64,000 bases of DNA, taken from contig NZ_OY760503.1 of NCBI RefSeq assembly GCF_963663645.1, positions 1,989,501 to 2,053,500 of the forward strand, given 5' to 3'. The translations under genes were made by a program, and so were the position numbers. The DNA is from an uncultured Trichococcus sp. (lineage in GTDB: Bacteria; Bacillota; Bacilli; Lactobacillales; Aerococcaceae). This document shows positions 28,460 to 37,434 of this stretch, in pieces; positions within the stretch are counted from its first letter, which is position 1; each line of letters opens with the position of its first letter. Below the pieces are notes generated by a model. The model saw only the letters and a list, made by a program, of their open reading frames with translations. It was not told where the DNA came from and did no database searches.

Positions 28460-29290
28460 ATGAAAATTGCACTGGTCCATAACCAGACGCCAGAGACTTT
28501 AGCCGTCGCGGCGAAATTCAAAGAGATGTGCCTCTCTGAAAAGATTGAAATTATCACGGACTATCCGGATCTTGTTGTATCGATCGGGGGCGACGGGACG
28601 TTGCTTTCAGCTTTCCATAAGTATGAAGACCAACTGAGCCAAGTGCGTTTTGTGGGGATCCATACCGGACACCTGGGCTTTTATACAGATTGGCGTACGT
28701 ACGAATTGCCTGAGCTTGTGGAAAGCCTGAAGCATGACAAAGGGGAAAGTGTCAGCTATCCCTTGCTCGATGTCCGCGTCAAGTATGCGGATGAAGAGGA
28801 AGAAACCCGCTACATCGCTTTGAATGAAGCGAGTTTGAAAAAAATGGACGGCACGATGGTTTGCGATATCTTTGTGAAGGATGAACTGTTCGAGACATTC
28901 CGTGGCGATGGTCTTTGCGTTTCCACGCCTACAGGATCGACCGGGTTCAGCAAATCGCTTGGCGGGGCCGTTATCCATCCCCGAACGGAAGCTATCCAAC
29001 TGACCGAGATGGCCTCAGTGAATAACCGCATCTATCGGACGCTGAGCTCGCCCATGATCATCGCGAAAGACGAATGGATCGTCATTTATCCGCACAAGGA
29101 AGATCGCTTGATTTTGTCCGTAGATCATTTGACATTCAAGAAAAGAAGCATTGAACGACTGGTTTACCGGATTGCCCAGGAGCGCGTGCATTTTGCGCGT
29201 TACCGTCACACGCATTTCTGGGATCGGGTCGAAGATGCCTTCATCGGCGTAAAGAAAAACGACAGGAACGAACGGACAAAGGAGCGGTGA
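28460..29290 (+). CDS. nadK: NAD kinase
   Basis: Phosphorylates NAD to NADP. The 276-aa protein has the family motif SIGGDGTLLSAF (near residue 40) and the second motif PTGSTGFSKSLGG. ATG 28460 after GAGAGGAGACC. Overlaps the start region of the next gene (TGA within GGTGAACATG). Confidence 0.97.
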   Translation: MKIALVHNQTPETLAVAAKFKEMCLSEKIEIITDYPDLVVSIGGDGTLLSAFHKYEDQLSQVRFVGIHTGHLGFYTDWRTYELPELVESLKHDKGESVSYPLLDVRVKYADEEEETRYIALNEASLKKMDGTMVCDIFVKDELFETFRGDGLCVSTPTGSTGFSKSLGGAVIHPRTEAIQLTEMASVNNRIYRTLSSPMIIAKDEWIVIYPHKEDRLILSVDHLTFKKRSIERLVYRIAQERVHFARYRHTHFWDRVEDAFIGVKKNDRNERTKER

Positions 29291-29292
29291 AC

Positions 29293-30246
29293 ATGTCAAC
29301 CAAAAAGTGGCTGCTGAAGACACGTTTGAAGGAACAGCAAATCGCAACGTTGAAGGAACTCTATCCAGATTACGAGATGGTTACCGATGACGCGGAAACA
29401 GAAGCGTTCAGGGAAGTCGAGTGGACTGTCGGCTGGAACGATAGATTGACCAGCCTGCTGGAGGCGGAGCAACTGCCTTCACTAAGGTGGGTCCAAGCGA
29501 TTTCAGCGGGCGTGAACAGCCTGCCGTTGGCAACCTTCGAAAGACAGGGAATCTATTTGACGAACGCGAGCGGCATCCATAGCGAGCCGATTGCTGAATA
29601 CGTCATCGGCGTTCTGCTTTCGCATATGCGCGGATTGCGGACTGCGATCCTGAATCAGCCGCAACGGAAGTGGGAGCAGACTACGGAGCTCCAGGAACTG
29701 AAAGGCAAAACGATGATGATTGTAGGGGCCGGCCATATCGGCAACCGCCTCGGAGAATTGGCTAAAGCGTTCGGCATGAAAGTCATCGCTGTCAATCGCA
29801 GCGGCAAGGAGATACCCGGCCTGGATGTGACGGTAAAAATGGACAATATCGGCACTGTCATCGACTTTGCGGATGTTGTTGTGGACATCCTCCCTCAAAC
29901 GGATGAAACCTACCGTGTTTTTGATGATGCCCTTTTCTCGCGCATGAAAAAAGGCGTTCTCTTTGTGAATGTAGGCCGTGGCGTCACGGTGGACACCGAT
30001 AGCCTCATTAAGGCATTGGACAACGGGACAGTGGCTTACGCGGCTTTGGATGTGTTCGATGAGGAACCGTTGCCTGCCGCCAGCCCTTTGTGGAATCATA
30101 AAAAGGTACTGATTACGCCGCATTTTTCCGGTGTGGTTGAGCATTTCCGGGACAATCTGTTTGAAGTTGTCTTGGAAAATGCCGATAGTTACAAAAAAGA
30201 CGGCAAACCAAGCCGCAACCTGATCGATTTTGAGAAAAAGTATTAA
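29293..30246 (+). CDS. D-isomer specific 2-hydroxyacid dehydrogenase
   Basis: 317-aa NAD(P)-dependent dehydrogenase. The NAD-binding motif is MMIVGAGHIGNRLGELAKAFG, with catalytic Arg in FVNVGRG, Glu in DVFDEEPLP and His in LITPHFSG. ATG 29293 with GGAG at 8 nt; the GTG at 29287 is less well spaced. Likely substrate is a phosphoglycerate- or glyoxylate-type 2-oxoacid, but this cannot be resolved. Probably co-transcribed with relQ-nadK. Confidence 0.92.
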   Translation: MSTKKWLLKTRLKEQQIATLKELYPDYEMVTDDAETEAFREVEWTVGWNDRLTSLLEAEQLPSLRWVQAISAGVNSLPLATFERQGIYLTNASGIHSEPIAEYVIGVLLSHMRGLRTAILNQPQRKWEQTTELQELKGKTMMIVGAGHIGNRLGELAKAFGMKVIAVNRSGKEIPGLDVTVKMDNIGTVIDFADVVVDILPQTDETYRVFDDALFSRMKKGVLFVNVGRGVTVDTDSLIKALDNGTVAYAALDVFDEEPLPAASPLWNHKKVLITPHFSGVVEHFRDNLFEVVLENADSYKKDGKPSRNLIDFEKKY

Positions 30247-30256
30247 CAGATAAAGG

Positions 30257-30294
30257 AGGGCTGCGCCGGCGAGTCAGATGGTGCAGCCCTTTTT
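30257..30294 (+). terminator. Terminator after the hydroxyacid dehydrogenase
   Basis: AGGGCTGCGCC / GGTGCAGCCCT with 12-nt loop and TTTT. Confidence 0.88.
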
Positions 30295-30330
30295 GCGGAC
30301 AAATATTTTTGCATGATGACGGAGCATGAG

Positions 30331-30359
30331 TTGTGGATTGCCCTCGTTTTGGTTAGAAT
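30331..30359 (+). promoter_or_regulatory. Promoter for RluD-like synthase-mgtE
   Basis: -35 TTGTGG (30331-30336), 17-bp spacer, -10 TAGAAT (30354-30359). Confidence 0.7.
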
Positions 30360-30365
30360 AGGAAT

Positions 30366-30475
30366 GTATGTTGCCGAGCGGGATCCAGAAAGTCTCAGGG
30401 CCGTCGGATTTGTTGGGTAACCTGTTCCAAGTCTGAAATTGCTTGGAACAAGCCAAGGCGGCGGGCGGGTCCGCA
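30366..30475 (+). promoter_or_regulatory. Structured 5' leader with a nested hairpin
   Basis: The presumed leader contains a coaxial hairpin: GCCGTC/GGCGGC (30400-30405/30457-30462), TTGG/CCAA (30413-30416/30453-30456) and GTTCCAAG/CTTGGAAC (30424-30431/30442-30449). It does not match a riboswitch class I recognise; it is not an M-box although mgtE lies in the same unit. Confidence 0.5.
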
Positions 30476-30510
30476 CATAGAGATTCGGTATAGAGTAGGG
30501 GTAGTGTAAA

Positions 30511-31440
30511 GTGATTTTTAGCTGGATATATGAAAAAGAAGAGACGATACAGATGAAGACTTTTTTACGTTCCAAGGGCATATCAAAAAGTCTGTTGGCC
30601 ACCATCAAATTCGGCGGCGGCAGTATCTGGCTGAACGGCAAAGAAAGAACGGTATTGGCGATCCTGGAAAAAGACGATAAAGTGATGATCCGCATTCCGG
30701 ATGAAGGGGAACATGAAACGACTGTCGGGGTGGACATGCCTTTGGACATTTTATTTGAGGACGAACACTTTTTGGTTGTGAACAAACCGTTTGGCGCTGC
30801 TTCCATCCCATCAAAGGTGCACCCGCGTCTTTCGATGGCGAATCGCGTGAAAGGCTACTATCAGCGTCAAGGCTACGTGGATCAAGTCATCCATATTGTC
30901 ACACGCTTGGATCGTGATACGACCGGCGTTATGCTTTTTGCAAGGCATGGATATGCGCATGCTCTGATGGATACGCTGTTGCGCAACAAAGAAGTGGACA
31001 AAACATACCGTGCGATCTTATCCGAACCGGTGCTGACGCAGCCGCACGGATTCATCGATGCTCCCATCGGCAGGACAGAGGATTCAATCATGACGCGGAT
31101 GGTCCGGGAAGACGGGAAACAAGCGCTGACGGAATATTGGTTGGACAAGTCCTATCCGGATGGGCAGACTGTGAAAATCAAGTTGCATACGGGAAGAACC
31201 CATCAAATTAGGGTGCATTTCACTTCGATCGGTGCGCCTTTGCTTGGGGATGACCTTTATGGCGGCAAAGCCGACCCGGATATGCTGCGTCAAGCCCTCC
31301 ATTGCGAATCATTGGCATTTGTGCATCCGATCAGTGGGGATTTCTTAAAGATCGAAGCGCCATTGCCGGATGATTTCATCAAATGGGAAAGCAGACAGAT
31401 GGACAAGGAGGATGATATCCGTGTTGGAACCACAATATGA
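30511..31440 (+). CDS. RluA/RluD-family pseudouridine synthase
   Basis: Isomerises uridine in rRNA or tRNA. The 309-aa protein has an S4-like N-terminal segment and the catalytic motif HIVTRLDRDTTGVMLFA with the active Asp, plus LHTGRTHQIRVHF. Starts with GTG 30511 after AGGGGTAGTG. Equivalent in position to B. subtilis YjbO after nadF; target site unknown. Overlaps mgtE by 20 bp. Confidence 0.92.
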   Translation: MIFSWIYEKEETIQMKTFLRSKGISKSLLATIKFGGGSIWLNGKERTVLAILEKDDKVMIRIPDEGEHETTVGVDMPLDILFEDEHFLVVNKPFGAASIPSKVHPRLSMANRVKGYYQRQGYVDQVIHIVTRLDRDTTGVMLFARHGYAHALMDTLLRNKEVDKTYRAILSEPVLTQPHGFIDAPIGRTEDSIMTRMVREDGKQALTEYWLDKSYPDGQTVKIKLHTGRTHQIRVHFTSIGAPLLGDDLYGGKADPDMLRQALHCESLAFVHPISGDFLKIEAPLPDDFIKWESRQMDKEDDIRVGTTI

Positions 31441-32791
31441 ATTTGAACTGGACGAAGCGTTGGCGAAAATCCGCGAATCACTCCAGGACGAGGATATAGA
31501 AAGATTCCGTTCCGAATTTTTGGACTATCACCTCTACGACCAGGCCCAGATCTACTTGGCTTTGGCGCCTGAAGAACGCATAACGATGTACAATTATCTC
31601 TCTGCGAATGAAATGGCGGACATGTTCGAAATCATCGAAGAAGATGTCGAGTCGATCGAAGCCTATCTTTTGGAAATGAACAATCAATACGCGGCCGATA
31701 TGTTGGCCAACATGTATGCCGATAATGCCGTGGATATGCTGAAACAACTGAAGGATGAGCGGATTTGGCTGTACCTGCGCTTGATGCCTATGGAGGCAGC
31801 GAAAGAGATCCGGGCCCTGTTGAATTATGAAGATGAGACTGCCGGGGCCATCATGACGCCGGAGTTCGTCTCGATCGTCGCCAACCAGACTGTGCGGTCC
31901 GCCATGGCCATCCTTAAGAGTAAGGCGCCTGACGCGGAAACCATCTACTATATCTACGTCGTCAATGTGGATAATGTGCTGGTCGGGGTCATTTCCTTGA
32001 GGGACCTGATCGTAAACGATGAAGATATGATGATCAGCGATATCATGAGTGAGCGGATCGTATCCGTGAAAGTCAACGAAGGGCAAGAGGATGTTGCCCA
32101 TAAAATCAGAGACTATGACTTCTTGGCTGTGCCGGTAGTCGATGAGAATAATGTGTTGCTGGGGATCATCACCGTCGATGACATCATCGACGTCATCGAT
32201 GAGGAAGCCGTCAGCGACTTCTCCGGTTTGGCCGGGGTTGACGTTGAGGAGCAATCGGAAAACCCGTTTGTGGCAGCATCCAAACGGTTGCCGTGGTTGA
32301 TTACGCTATTATTCTTGGGTATGGGAACGTCCACCCTGATCAGTCAGTATGAAGGGTTGATTGCGGATGCATCGATCCTCTCTGTATTCGTCACCTTGAT
32401 AACCGGAACATCCGGTAATGCGGGGACGCAATCACTTGCCGTCGCAGTCCGGAAAATCGGCATGCAGGATGACGAAGAGAAAAATTTGTTCCGTACCATT
32501 TTATCCGAGTTGGCGACCGGATTGATCTCCGGTTTGGTGACTGGTATCACGATTGCGCTTGTCATCGGCTTTTGGAAACAGAACCTCATCTTAGGCGGGA
32601 TCATCGGCATTTCTATGTTGGTTGCCATCACTGTGGCGAATTTGGCGGGTAGCTTGATTCCGGTCTTGATGGATCGGCTTGGCTTTGATCCTGCCGTCGC
32701 AAGCGGGCCGTTCATCTCGACATTCAGCGATTTGACTTCCGTTTTGATCTATTTCAACATCGCAAAACATTTTATCAGCACCCTCATGTAG
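31421..32791 (+). CDS. mgtE: Magnesium transporter MgtE
   Basis: Mg2+-gated Mg2+ channel of the inner membrane (456 aa): N-terminal MgtE_N helical domain, CBS pair (about 130-255, e.g. VVNVDNVLVGVISLRDL and VVDENNVLLGIITVDD) and a C-terminal membrane domain with five predicted helices (about 285-456). GTG 31421 has ideal spacing from AAGGAGG (31405-31411), whereas ATG 31412 touches it. The gene starts inside the RluD-like gene, suggesting coupling. Confidence 0.94.
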   Translation: MLEPQYEFELDEALAKIRESLQDEDIERFRSEFLDYHLYDQAQIYLALAPEERITMYNYLSANEMADMFEIIEEDVESIEAYLLEMNNQYAADMLANMYADNAVDMLKQLKDERIWLYLRLMPMEAAKEIRALLNYEDETAGAIMTPEFVSIVANQTVRSAMAILKSKAPDAETIYYIYVVNVDNVLVGVISLRDLIVNDEDMMISDIMSERIVSVKVNEGQEDVAHKIRDYDFLAVPVVDENNVLLGIITVDDIIDVIDEEAVSDFSGLAGVDVEEQSENPFVAASKRLPWLITLLFLGMGTSTLISQYEGLIADASILSVFVTLITGTSGNAGTQSLAVAVRKIGMQDDEEKNLFRTILSELATGLISGLVTGITIALVIGFWKQNLILGGIIGISMLVAITVANLAGSLIPVLMDRLGFDPAVASGPFISTFSDLTSVLIYFNIAKHFISTLM

Positions 32792-32793
32792 GT

Positions 32794-32854
32794 GCAAACA
32801 AACAGGCAATGGACAAGCAGCCGCTTTGGCTGGGTCCGTTGCCTGTTTGTTTGC
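32794..32854 (+). terminator. Long hairpin downstream of mgtE
   Basis: GCAAACAAACAGGCAA / TTGCCTGTTTGTTTGC stem with inner GGAC/GTCC and GCAGCC/GGCTG pairs. No clear T run follows, so it may stabilise the mRNA 3' end rather than terminate. Confidence 0.6.
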
Positions 32855-33070
32855 TAAGTGCTCGATTTCTGCATGGGATTTGTCACGCTCTATCAAACGC
32901 GTTCTGATTCGCAGGGGATTCCGCCTAAGCTGCTATTACGTCACGGACAAAAAGCGTCCGCTTAGTGTTAGTCCTCTTAGTGCTCGATTTCTACCCGGGA
33001 TTTGTCATGGCTCTTGCGATTTTAATCGCTTAGAGACATGATACACTTGACCGGTACGGTCACAGTGCAT
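32854..33070 (+). repeat. Composite repeat cluster between mgtE and GNAT gene
   Basis: Direct repeats of about 36 bp at 32854-32890 and 32976-33013 (sharing AGTGCTCGATTTCT and GGGATTTGTCA) enclose a copy of the small repeat family at 32911-32995 (GCAGGGGATTCCGC ... GTCCTCTTAGTGCTC). They are followed at 33003-33068 by a lone copy of the hairpin cassette found in elements 25547 and 39187 (TTGTCATG ... GCGATT/AATCGC ... TGACCG/CGGTCA). No gene is seen. Confidence 0.75.
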
Positions 33071-33074
33071 CCTT

Positions 33075-33512
33075 CTACTCTATCATTTTGTCCATGTCGT
33101 GGTGCAGGATGCCGGCTTCTTCGTATTCTTCGCCGCAGATGGTGTAGCCGGCTTTTTCGTAAAAACCGATGGCATGGTTTTGGGCTCCGAGGAACAGGCG
33201 CTTGCCGCCGAGTTCGCGGACGTGCCTTTCGATTTCCTGCATGAGGATGCTACCGTATTTCTTTTCTCTTACGGCTTTGCGGGTGGCGACACGCTGCACC
33301 TTGTATTTGCCGTTTTCCATCGGGTAAATGCGGGCTGTGGCAACAGGAGTGGATTCTTCATAACCGACGAGATGCAGGGTTTTGTCTTCCAAATCGTCGA
33401 TTTCTATGGAGACCGGCACCTGCTGTTCCTCCACGAATACTTCTTTACGGATGTCCAAGGCATCCCTGTAGGTTTTGGATTTTAAGTCTTGTGTCCATTC
33501 AAAATGCAACAA
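33075..33512 (-). CDS. GNAT family N-acetyltransferase (YjcF/ElaA-like)
   Basis: 145-aa acetyltransferase with the acetyl-CoA-binding loop VQRVATRKAVREKKYGS and a conserved IRKEVFVEEQQVP entry typical of the YjcF group. Starts with TTG at 33512 or 33509 after GCGAGGAATACGCG; no ATG is available. Convergent with mgtE. The acceptor is unknown. Confidence 0.87.
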   Translation of the reverse strand: MLHFEWTQDLKSKTYRDALDIRKEVFVEEQQVPVSIEIDDLEDKTLHLVGYEESTPVATARIYPMENGKYKVQRVATRKAVREKKYGSILMQEIERHVRELGGKRLFLGAQNHAIGFYEKAGYTICGEEYEEAGILHHDMDKMIE

Positions 33513-33665
33513 CGCGTATTCCTCGCTTTCGAAATTGGTTGGGTTCGCTGGAACCTCTTTTCTTATTTTACCTGAATCGGCATTTTTTGTCTGAATTAAT
33601 TGCTTTTGTCTTTTTTAACCGGGTTCTTTTGCTATACTTATATAATCAGCAAGAGGAGGAAAATT

Positions 33666-34706
33666 ATGCCAGATATAATTGAAACAATCCAACAATTGAC
33701 AAACATCCCGTCGCCGACAGGCTATACTGCGGAAATCATCGGGTTTTTGGATGAAAACCTGAAAAAGAAGGGGTATCAACCTAAACGGAATCACAAAGGG
33801 AGCCTGATGGTGACGGTGAAAGGAACCGAAGACCAAAGCAGGCGCTTTGTGACGGCGCATATCGATACGCTGGGGGCAATGGTGCGCGCAATCAAACCGG
33901 ATGGACGCTTGAAAATCGATCTGATCGGCGGGTTCACTTATCATTCGATCGATGGCGAATACTGCACGGTCCACAGCGCAGCCACCGGAAAAGACTGGAC
34001 GGGTACGATATTGTTGCACCAAACGAGCGTCCACGTCTACAAAGACGCGCGTACAGCCGAACGCAGCCAGGACAATATGGAGATCCGCCTGGATGCGGAA
34101 GTGCACGATGCCAAAGATGTCTCTTCGCTTGGCATCGGCGTAGGGGACTTCATCAGCTTCGCCCCTCGGACGGAGGCGACTCAGACCGGCTACATCAAAT
34201 CGAGACATCTGGACGATAAAGCCAGCGCGGCTATCCTGCTGCAGTTCCTGCACCGTATCGTGGACGAAAACCTGACGCTTCCCTATACGACTTGTTTCTT
34301 CTTTTCCAACAATGAGGAAATCGGCTACGGCGGCAACTCGAATATGCCGCCGCACACGGTGGAATATTTGGCTGTCGATATGGGTGCGATGGGCGACGAT
34401 CAGCAAACTGACGAGTATACCGTGTCCATCTGCGTGAAGGACGGATCGGGCCCTTACCACTTCGGACTTCGGCAACAATTGGTCGGATTATGCGAATCGA
34501 AGAAGATTCCTTACAAGTTGGATATCTACCCGTTTTACGGCAGTGATGCTTCTGCAGCCATGAAAGCGGGTTGGGATGTCCGCCACGCTTTGATCGGACC
34601 GGGAATCGATGCAAGCCACGCCTATGAGCGGACCCATCGGAAGTCCTTGGATGCCTGCGCCAAACTGTTGGAAGCGTATCTGTCAGCTCCAATGATCGGC
34701 AACTAG
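33666..34706 (+). CDS. M42 family metallopeptidase (second paralog)
   Basis: 346-aa M42 aminopeptidase/endoglucanase-like protein. Metal ligands in TAHIDTLGAMV, SRHLDDKASA and NNEEIGYGG; C-terminal HAYERTH. ATG 33666 after AAGAGGAGGAAAATT; the frame is open further upstream but without signals. More distant in sequence from the M42 protein at 14868 than expected for a recent duplicate. Confidence 0.9.
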   Translation: MPDIIETIQQLTNIPSPTGYTAEIIGFLDENLKKKGYQPKRNHKGSLMVTVKGTEDQSRRFVTAHIDTLGAMVRAIKPDGRLKIDLIGGFTYHSIDGEYCTVHSAATGKDWTGTILLHQTSVHVYKDARTAERSQDNMEIRLDAEVHDAKDVSSLGIGVGDFISFAPRTEATQTGYIKSRHLDDKASAAILLQFLHRIVDENLTLPYTTCFFFSNNEEIGYGGNSNMPPHTVEYLAVDMGAMGDDQQTDEYTVSICVKDGSGPYHFGLRQQLVGLCESKKIPYKLDIYPFYGSDASAAMKAGWDVRHALIGPGIDASHAYERTHRKSLDACAKLLEAYLSAPMIGN

Positions 34707-34729
34707 ACTGGAAAACAAGGGGATATTAA

Positions 34730-35833
34730 ATGGAAAAGTTAAGGAAAACGAATCTGCTCTATTGGAGTGTTTGGCTTTTGGTGATGGCGTGCCTGATTTG
34801 GGTGTCCACCAAAATCGATTTTATTTTCTATCCGATCGGCACCTTCATCTCGACTGTCTTCACGCCAGTGCTTGTGGCGGGATTTCTGTATTATATATTC
34901 ACGCCGTTCATCGAAATGCTCGAGCACAGGCTGAACATCAAACGACCGATAGGCATCCTCATAGTGATGGTACTTCTGATCGGCATCGTCATCTTCTCAT
35001 TTCTGGGGCTCATTCCGAAGCTCGTAAACCAAATCGGAGAGCTGTTGGCGAATTTACCTAACGTCATCCGTTCCTTGAACCTAATCTATCAGCAATTGAT
35101 TGAACAGGAATGGGTGGAGCGTCTGGATATTCCGACCCAATTGTCTCAGTTGAGCGGAAATGTCCAAAGCAGCATCAGTGCCTTCCTGAATGGTCTGACG
35201 GGCAGCATCGGCTCGGTGCTGTCGGCCGTAGCGAACGTAGTCTTGCTTGTCATCATCATTCCGTTGATTTTTTTCTACATGCTGAAGGACGGACACAAGT
35301 TTCCTGAAGCGGTAGCCCAATTGCTGCCGCATGAATACTCTTCGGACGTGCTTGCGTTGCTGAAGGAGATCAACAAAACGATCGCCAAATACATCAGTGG
35401 GCAGGCGCTTGTCTGTTTGTTCGTAGGGACCTTCACCTTTATCGGGTATCTGCTGATCGGACTGCCTTATGCCTTCCTGCTTGGGGTCACAGCGGCCATA
35501 ACGAACATCATTCCTTATCTTGGACCATACATCGGCTTAATTCCGGCCGTGGTAATCGGGCTGACTGCCTCTCCGTCAAAGGCGCTGCTGGTCTGTGTCG
35601 TCGTGTTGGTGGTACAGCAAGTGGAATCGAACATCATTTCACCAAACGTCTTGGGCAAAACGTTGGATATGCATCCGCTGACGATTCTGTTTCTGCTGTT
35701 GGCTGTAGGCAAAATTTCCGGTGTTCTGGGAATGATATTGGCGATTCCGACGTATGCAGTCGTGAAAACCATCGTTCAATATGTCCACCGTTACGTTAAA
35801 AACAGAAAGAAAAAAGTGTTATATAAAGAATAA
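34730..35833 (+). CDS. AI-2E family transporter (permease)
   Basis: 367-aa integral membrane protein of the AI-2 exporter/YtvI-like (DUF20) superfamily. Two N-terminal helices, a soluble coiled segment (about 100-150), then about six hydrophobic helices, with the family feature PYLGPYIG near residue 265. Substrate not inferable; members include Na+/H+ antiporters as well as signal exporters. Confidence 0.88.
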   Translation: MEKLRKTNLLYWSVWLLVMACLIWVSTKIDFIFYPIGTFISTVFTPVLVAGFLYYIFTPFIEMLEHRLNIKRPIGILIVMVLLIGIVIFSFLGLIPKLVNQIGELLANLPNVIRSLNLIYQQLIEQEWVERLDIPTQLSQLSGNVQSSISAFLNGLTGSIGSVLSAVANVVLLVIIIPLIFFYMLKDGHKFPEAVAQLLPHEYSSDVLALLKEINKTIAKYISGQALVCLFVGTFTFIGYLLIGLPYAFLLGVTAAITNIIPYLGPYIGLIPAVVIGLTASPSKALLVCVVVLVVQQVESNIISPNVLGKTLDMHPLTILFLLLAVGKISGVLGMILAIPTYAVVKTIVQYVHRYVKNRKKKVLYKE

Positions 35834-35845
35834 TGAAAATTAATA

Positions 35846-35895
35846 TGGATTCCAAGGGTTATTGATTGCTTTTTACCTTTGGAATCCATTATTAT
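35846..35895 (+). terminator. Hairpin after the AI-2E-family gene
   Basis: TGGATTCCAA..GGT / ACC.TTGGAATCCA stem with an 11-nt loop, followed by TTATTAT. Confidence 0.7.
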
Positions 35896-35925
35896 ATAAA
35901 AAGTATCAAGAGCATAACGAATCAA

Positions 35926-35978
35926 TTTGTGCAATTTTTATTATGAATTATGAGAATGATCGCGATTGGTTTGTGCAA
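35926..35978 (+). promoter_or_regulatory. Direct repeats upstream of nox
   Basis: TTTGTGCAA occurs at 35926-35934 and 35970-35978, 44 bp apart, just before the NADH oxidase gene; the second lies in the promoter zone. They resemble Rex half-sites (TTGTGAA) only loosely, so the regulator is unknown. Confidence 0.4.
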
Positions 35979-36013
35979 AATATATTAATGCGGAAAATTT
36001 AGGAGGAAGTACA

Positions 36014-37372
36014 ATGAAAGTGATCGTAGTGGGATGTACACATGCCGGAACGTCAGCAGTGAAGACAATTTTGAAGGAGAATCCAGGTACTGAAGTAACG
36101 GTATACGAAAGAAACGACAACGTTTCATTCTTGTCATGCGGGATTGCGCTTTACGTCGGCGGAGTCGTGAAAGATCCACAAGGATTATTCTATTCTAACC
36201 CTGAGGAACTTGCTTCATTAGGCGCAAACGTAAATATGCAACATGATGTAACAAACATTGATACAGCCTTAAAAACTGTTTCTGTGAAAAACTTAGTTAC
36301 TGGGGAAGAATTCCAAGACACTTACGATAAGTTGGTTTTGACGGTCGGTTCGTGGCCAATCATCCCTCCAATCGATGGCATCCAGAGCAAAAATGTTTTG
36401 CTTTGCAAAAACTATAACCAAGCAAAAGAAATCATCGCACGTAAAGACGACAAAAAGAAAATCGTCGTTGTCGGTGGCGGCTATATCGGAATCGAGTTGG
36501 TTGAAGCGTTTGCCAACGACGGAAAAGATGTAACCCTAGTCGATGGTTTGGACCGCATTTTGAATAAATATTTGGATTCCGAATTCACGGACATCCTTGA
36601 AGATGACTTGCGCGCACATGGCGTCAAAGTACAATTGAACGAAATGGTCAAAGGCTTCAAAGAAAATGAAGCTGGCGACATCACGACCGTAGTTACGACT
36701 GGCGGAGAATATGACGCTGAATTGGTCATCTTATGCGTCGGTTTCAGACCGAACACTGACCTTGTAAAAGGGCAAGTGGACATGATGAAAAACGGTGCAA
36801 TCATCGTGAATGATTACATGCAAACAAGCTTGCCCGACGTTTATGCAGCAGGAGACAGCTGTGCCGTAAACTACAATCCGAACGGCGGACACGCTTATAT
36901 CCCATTGGCAACAAATGCTGTACGTATGGGGATGCTGGTCGGAAAAAACATCAACGGACCTAAAATGAAATACCGTGGGACCCAATCCACTTCTGGCCTG
37001 TACCTGAACGGATTCAATATCGGTTCTACAGGTGTGAACGATGCAAGTGCTGGGGTATTCGGCCTCGAAACACGTTCCGTAGTTCTGGAAGACTTCTACC
37101 GCCCGGAATTCATGCCATCAAATGAAAAATTGTTGATGAAACTTGTCTACGAAGTAGGTACAACCCGCATCGTCGGCGGACAGCTGATGTCCAAATATGA
37201 CATCACACAATCAGCCAATACTTTATCATTGGCTATCCAAAACAAAATGACGATCGAAGATTTGGCGCTTGTCGACTTCTTCTTCCAACCTCATTTTGAC
37301 CGTCCTTGGAACTACTTGAACTTGTTGGCTCAAAAGGCACTGGAACAAGAAGCGGAATTAGCTGCTAAATAA
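36014..37372 (+). CDS. nox: NADH oxidase, water-forming (Nox)
   Basis: FAD enzyme that reduces O2 to water with NADH, regenerating NAD+ and lowering oxygen in fermentative bacteria. The 452-aa protein has the FAD-binding N-terminus MKVIVVGCTHAG, the redox-active Cys42 in SFLSCG, the NAD-binding VVVGGGYIGIELVEAF and the second FAD motif DVYAAGDSCAV. ATG 36014 after TTAGGAGGAAGT. Codon use (many AAA, TTA, GAA) suggests high expression. It is monocistronic, bounded by strong terminators. Confidence 0.94.
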   Translation: MKVIVVGCTHAGTSAVKTILKENPGTEVTVYERNDNVSFLSCGIALYVGGVVKDPQGLFYSNPEELASLGANVNMQHDVTNIDTALKTVSVKNLVTGEEFQDTYDKLVLTVGSWPIIPPIDGIQSKNVLLCKNYNQAKEIIARKDDKKKIVVVGGGYIGIELVEAFANDGKDVTLVDGLDRILNKYLDSEFTDILEDDLRAHGVKVQLNEMVKGFKENEAGDITTVVTTGGEYDAELVILCVGFRPNTDLVKGQVDMMKNGAIIVNDYMQTSLPDVYAAGDSCAVNYNPNGGHAYIPLATNAVRMGMLVGKNINGPKMKYRGTQSTSGLYLNGFNIGSTGVNDASAGVFGLETRSVVLEDFYRPEFMPSNEKLLMKLVYEVGTTRIVGGQLMSKYDITQSANTLSLAIQNKMTIEDLALVDFFFQPHFDRPWNYLNLLAQKALEQEAELAAK

Positions 37373-37390
37373 TTCAATCCCATAATTTCG

Positions 37391-37434
37391 AACCCCTCCA
37401 GTAATCAATCCGTTGATTACTGGAGGGGTTCTTT
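37391..37434 (+). terminator. Terminator after nox
   Basis: Perfect 18-bp stem (37391-37408 / 37413-37430, starting AACCCCTCC) with a TCCG loop and CTTTG. Confidence 0.9.

Noticed and set aside
30295-30474. Large closed RNA with outer helix GCGGAC/GTCCGC and a GGATTGCCCTCG/CGAGCGGGATCC helix
   Set aside because: The outer helices would include the -35/-10 promoter and start right at a terminator's T run, so no single plus-strand transcript would contain them; only the inner hairpin was kept.
30300-30511. M-box (Mg2+) riboswitch ahead of the mgtE unit
   Set aside because: The conserved M-box sequences are not present.
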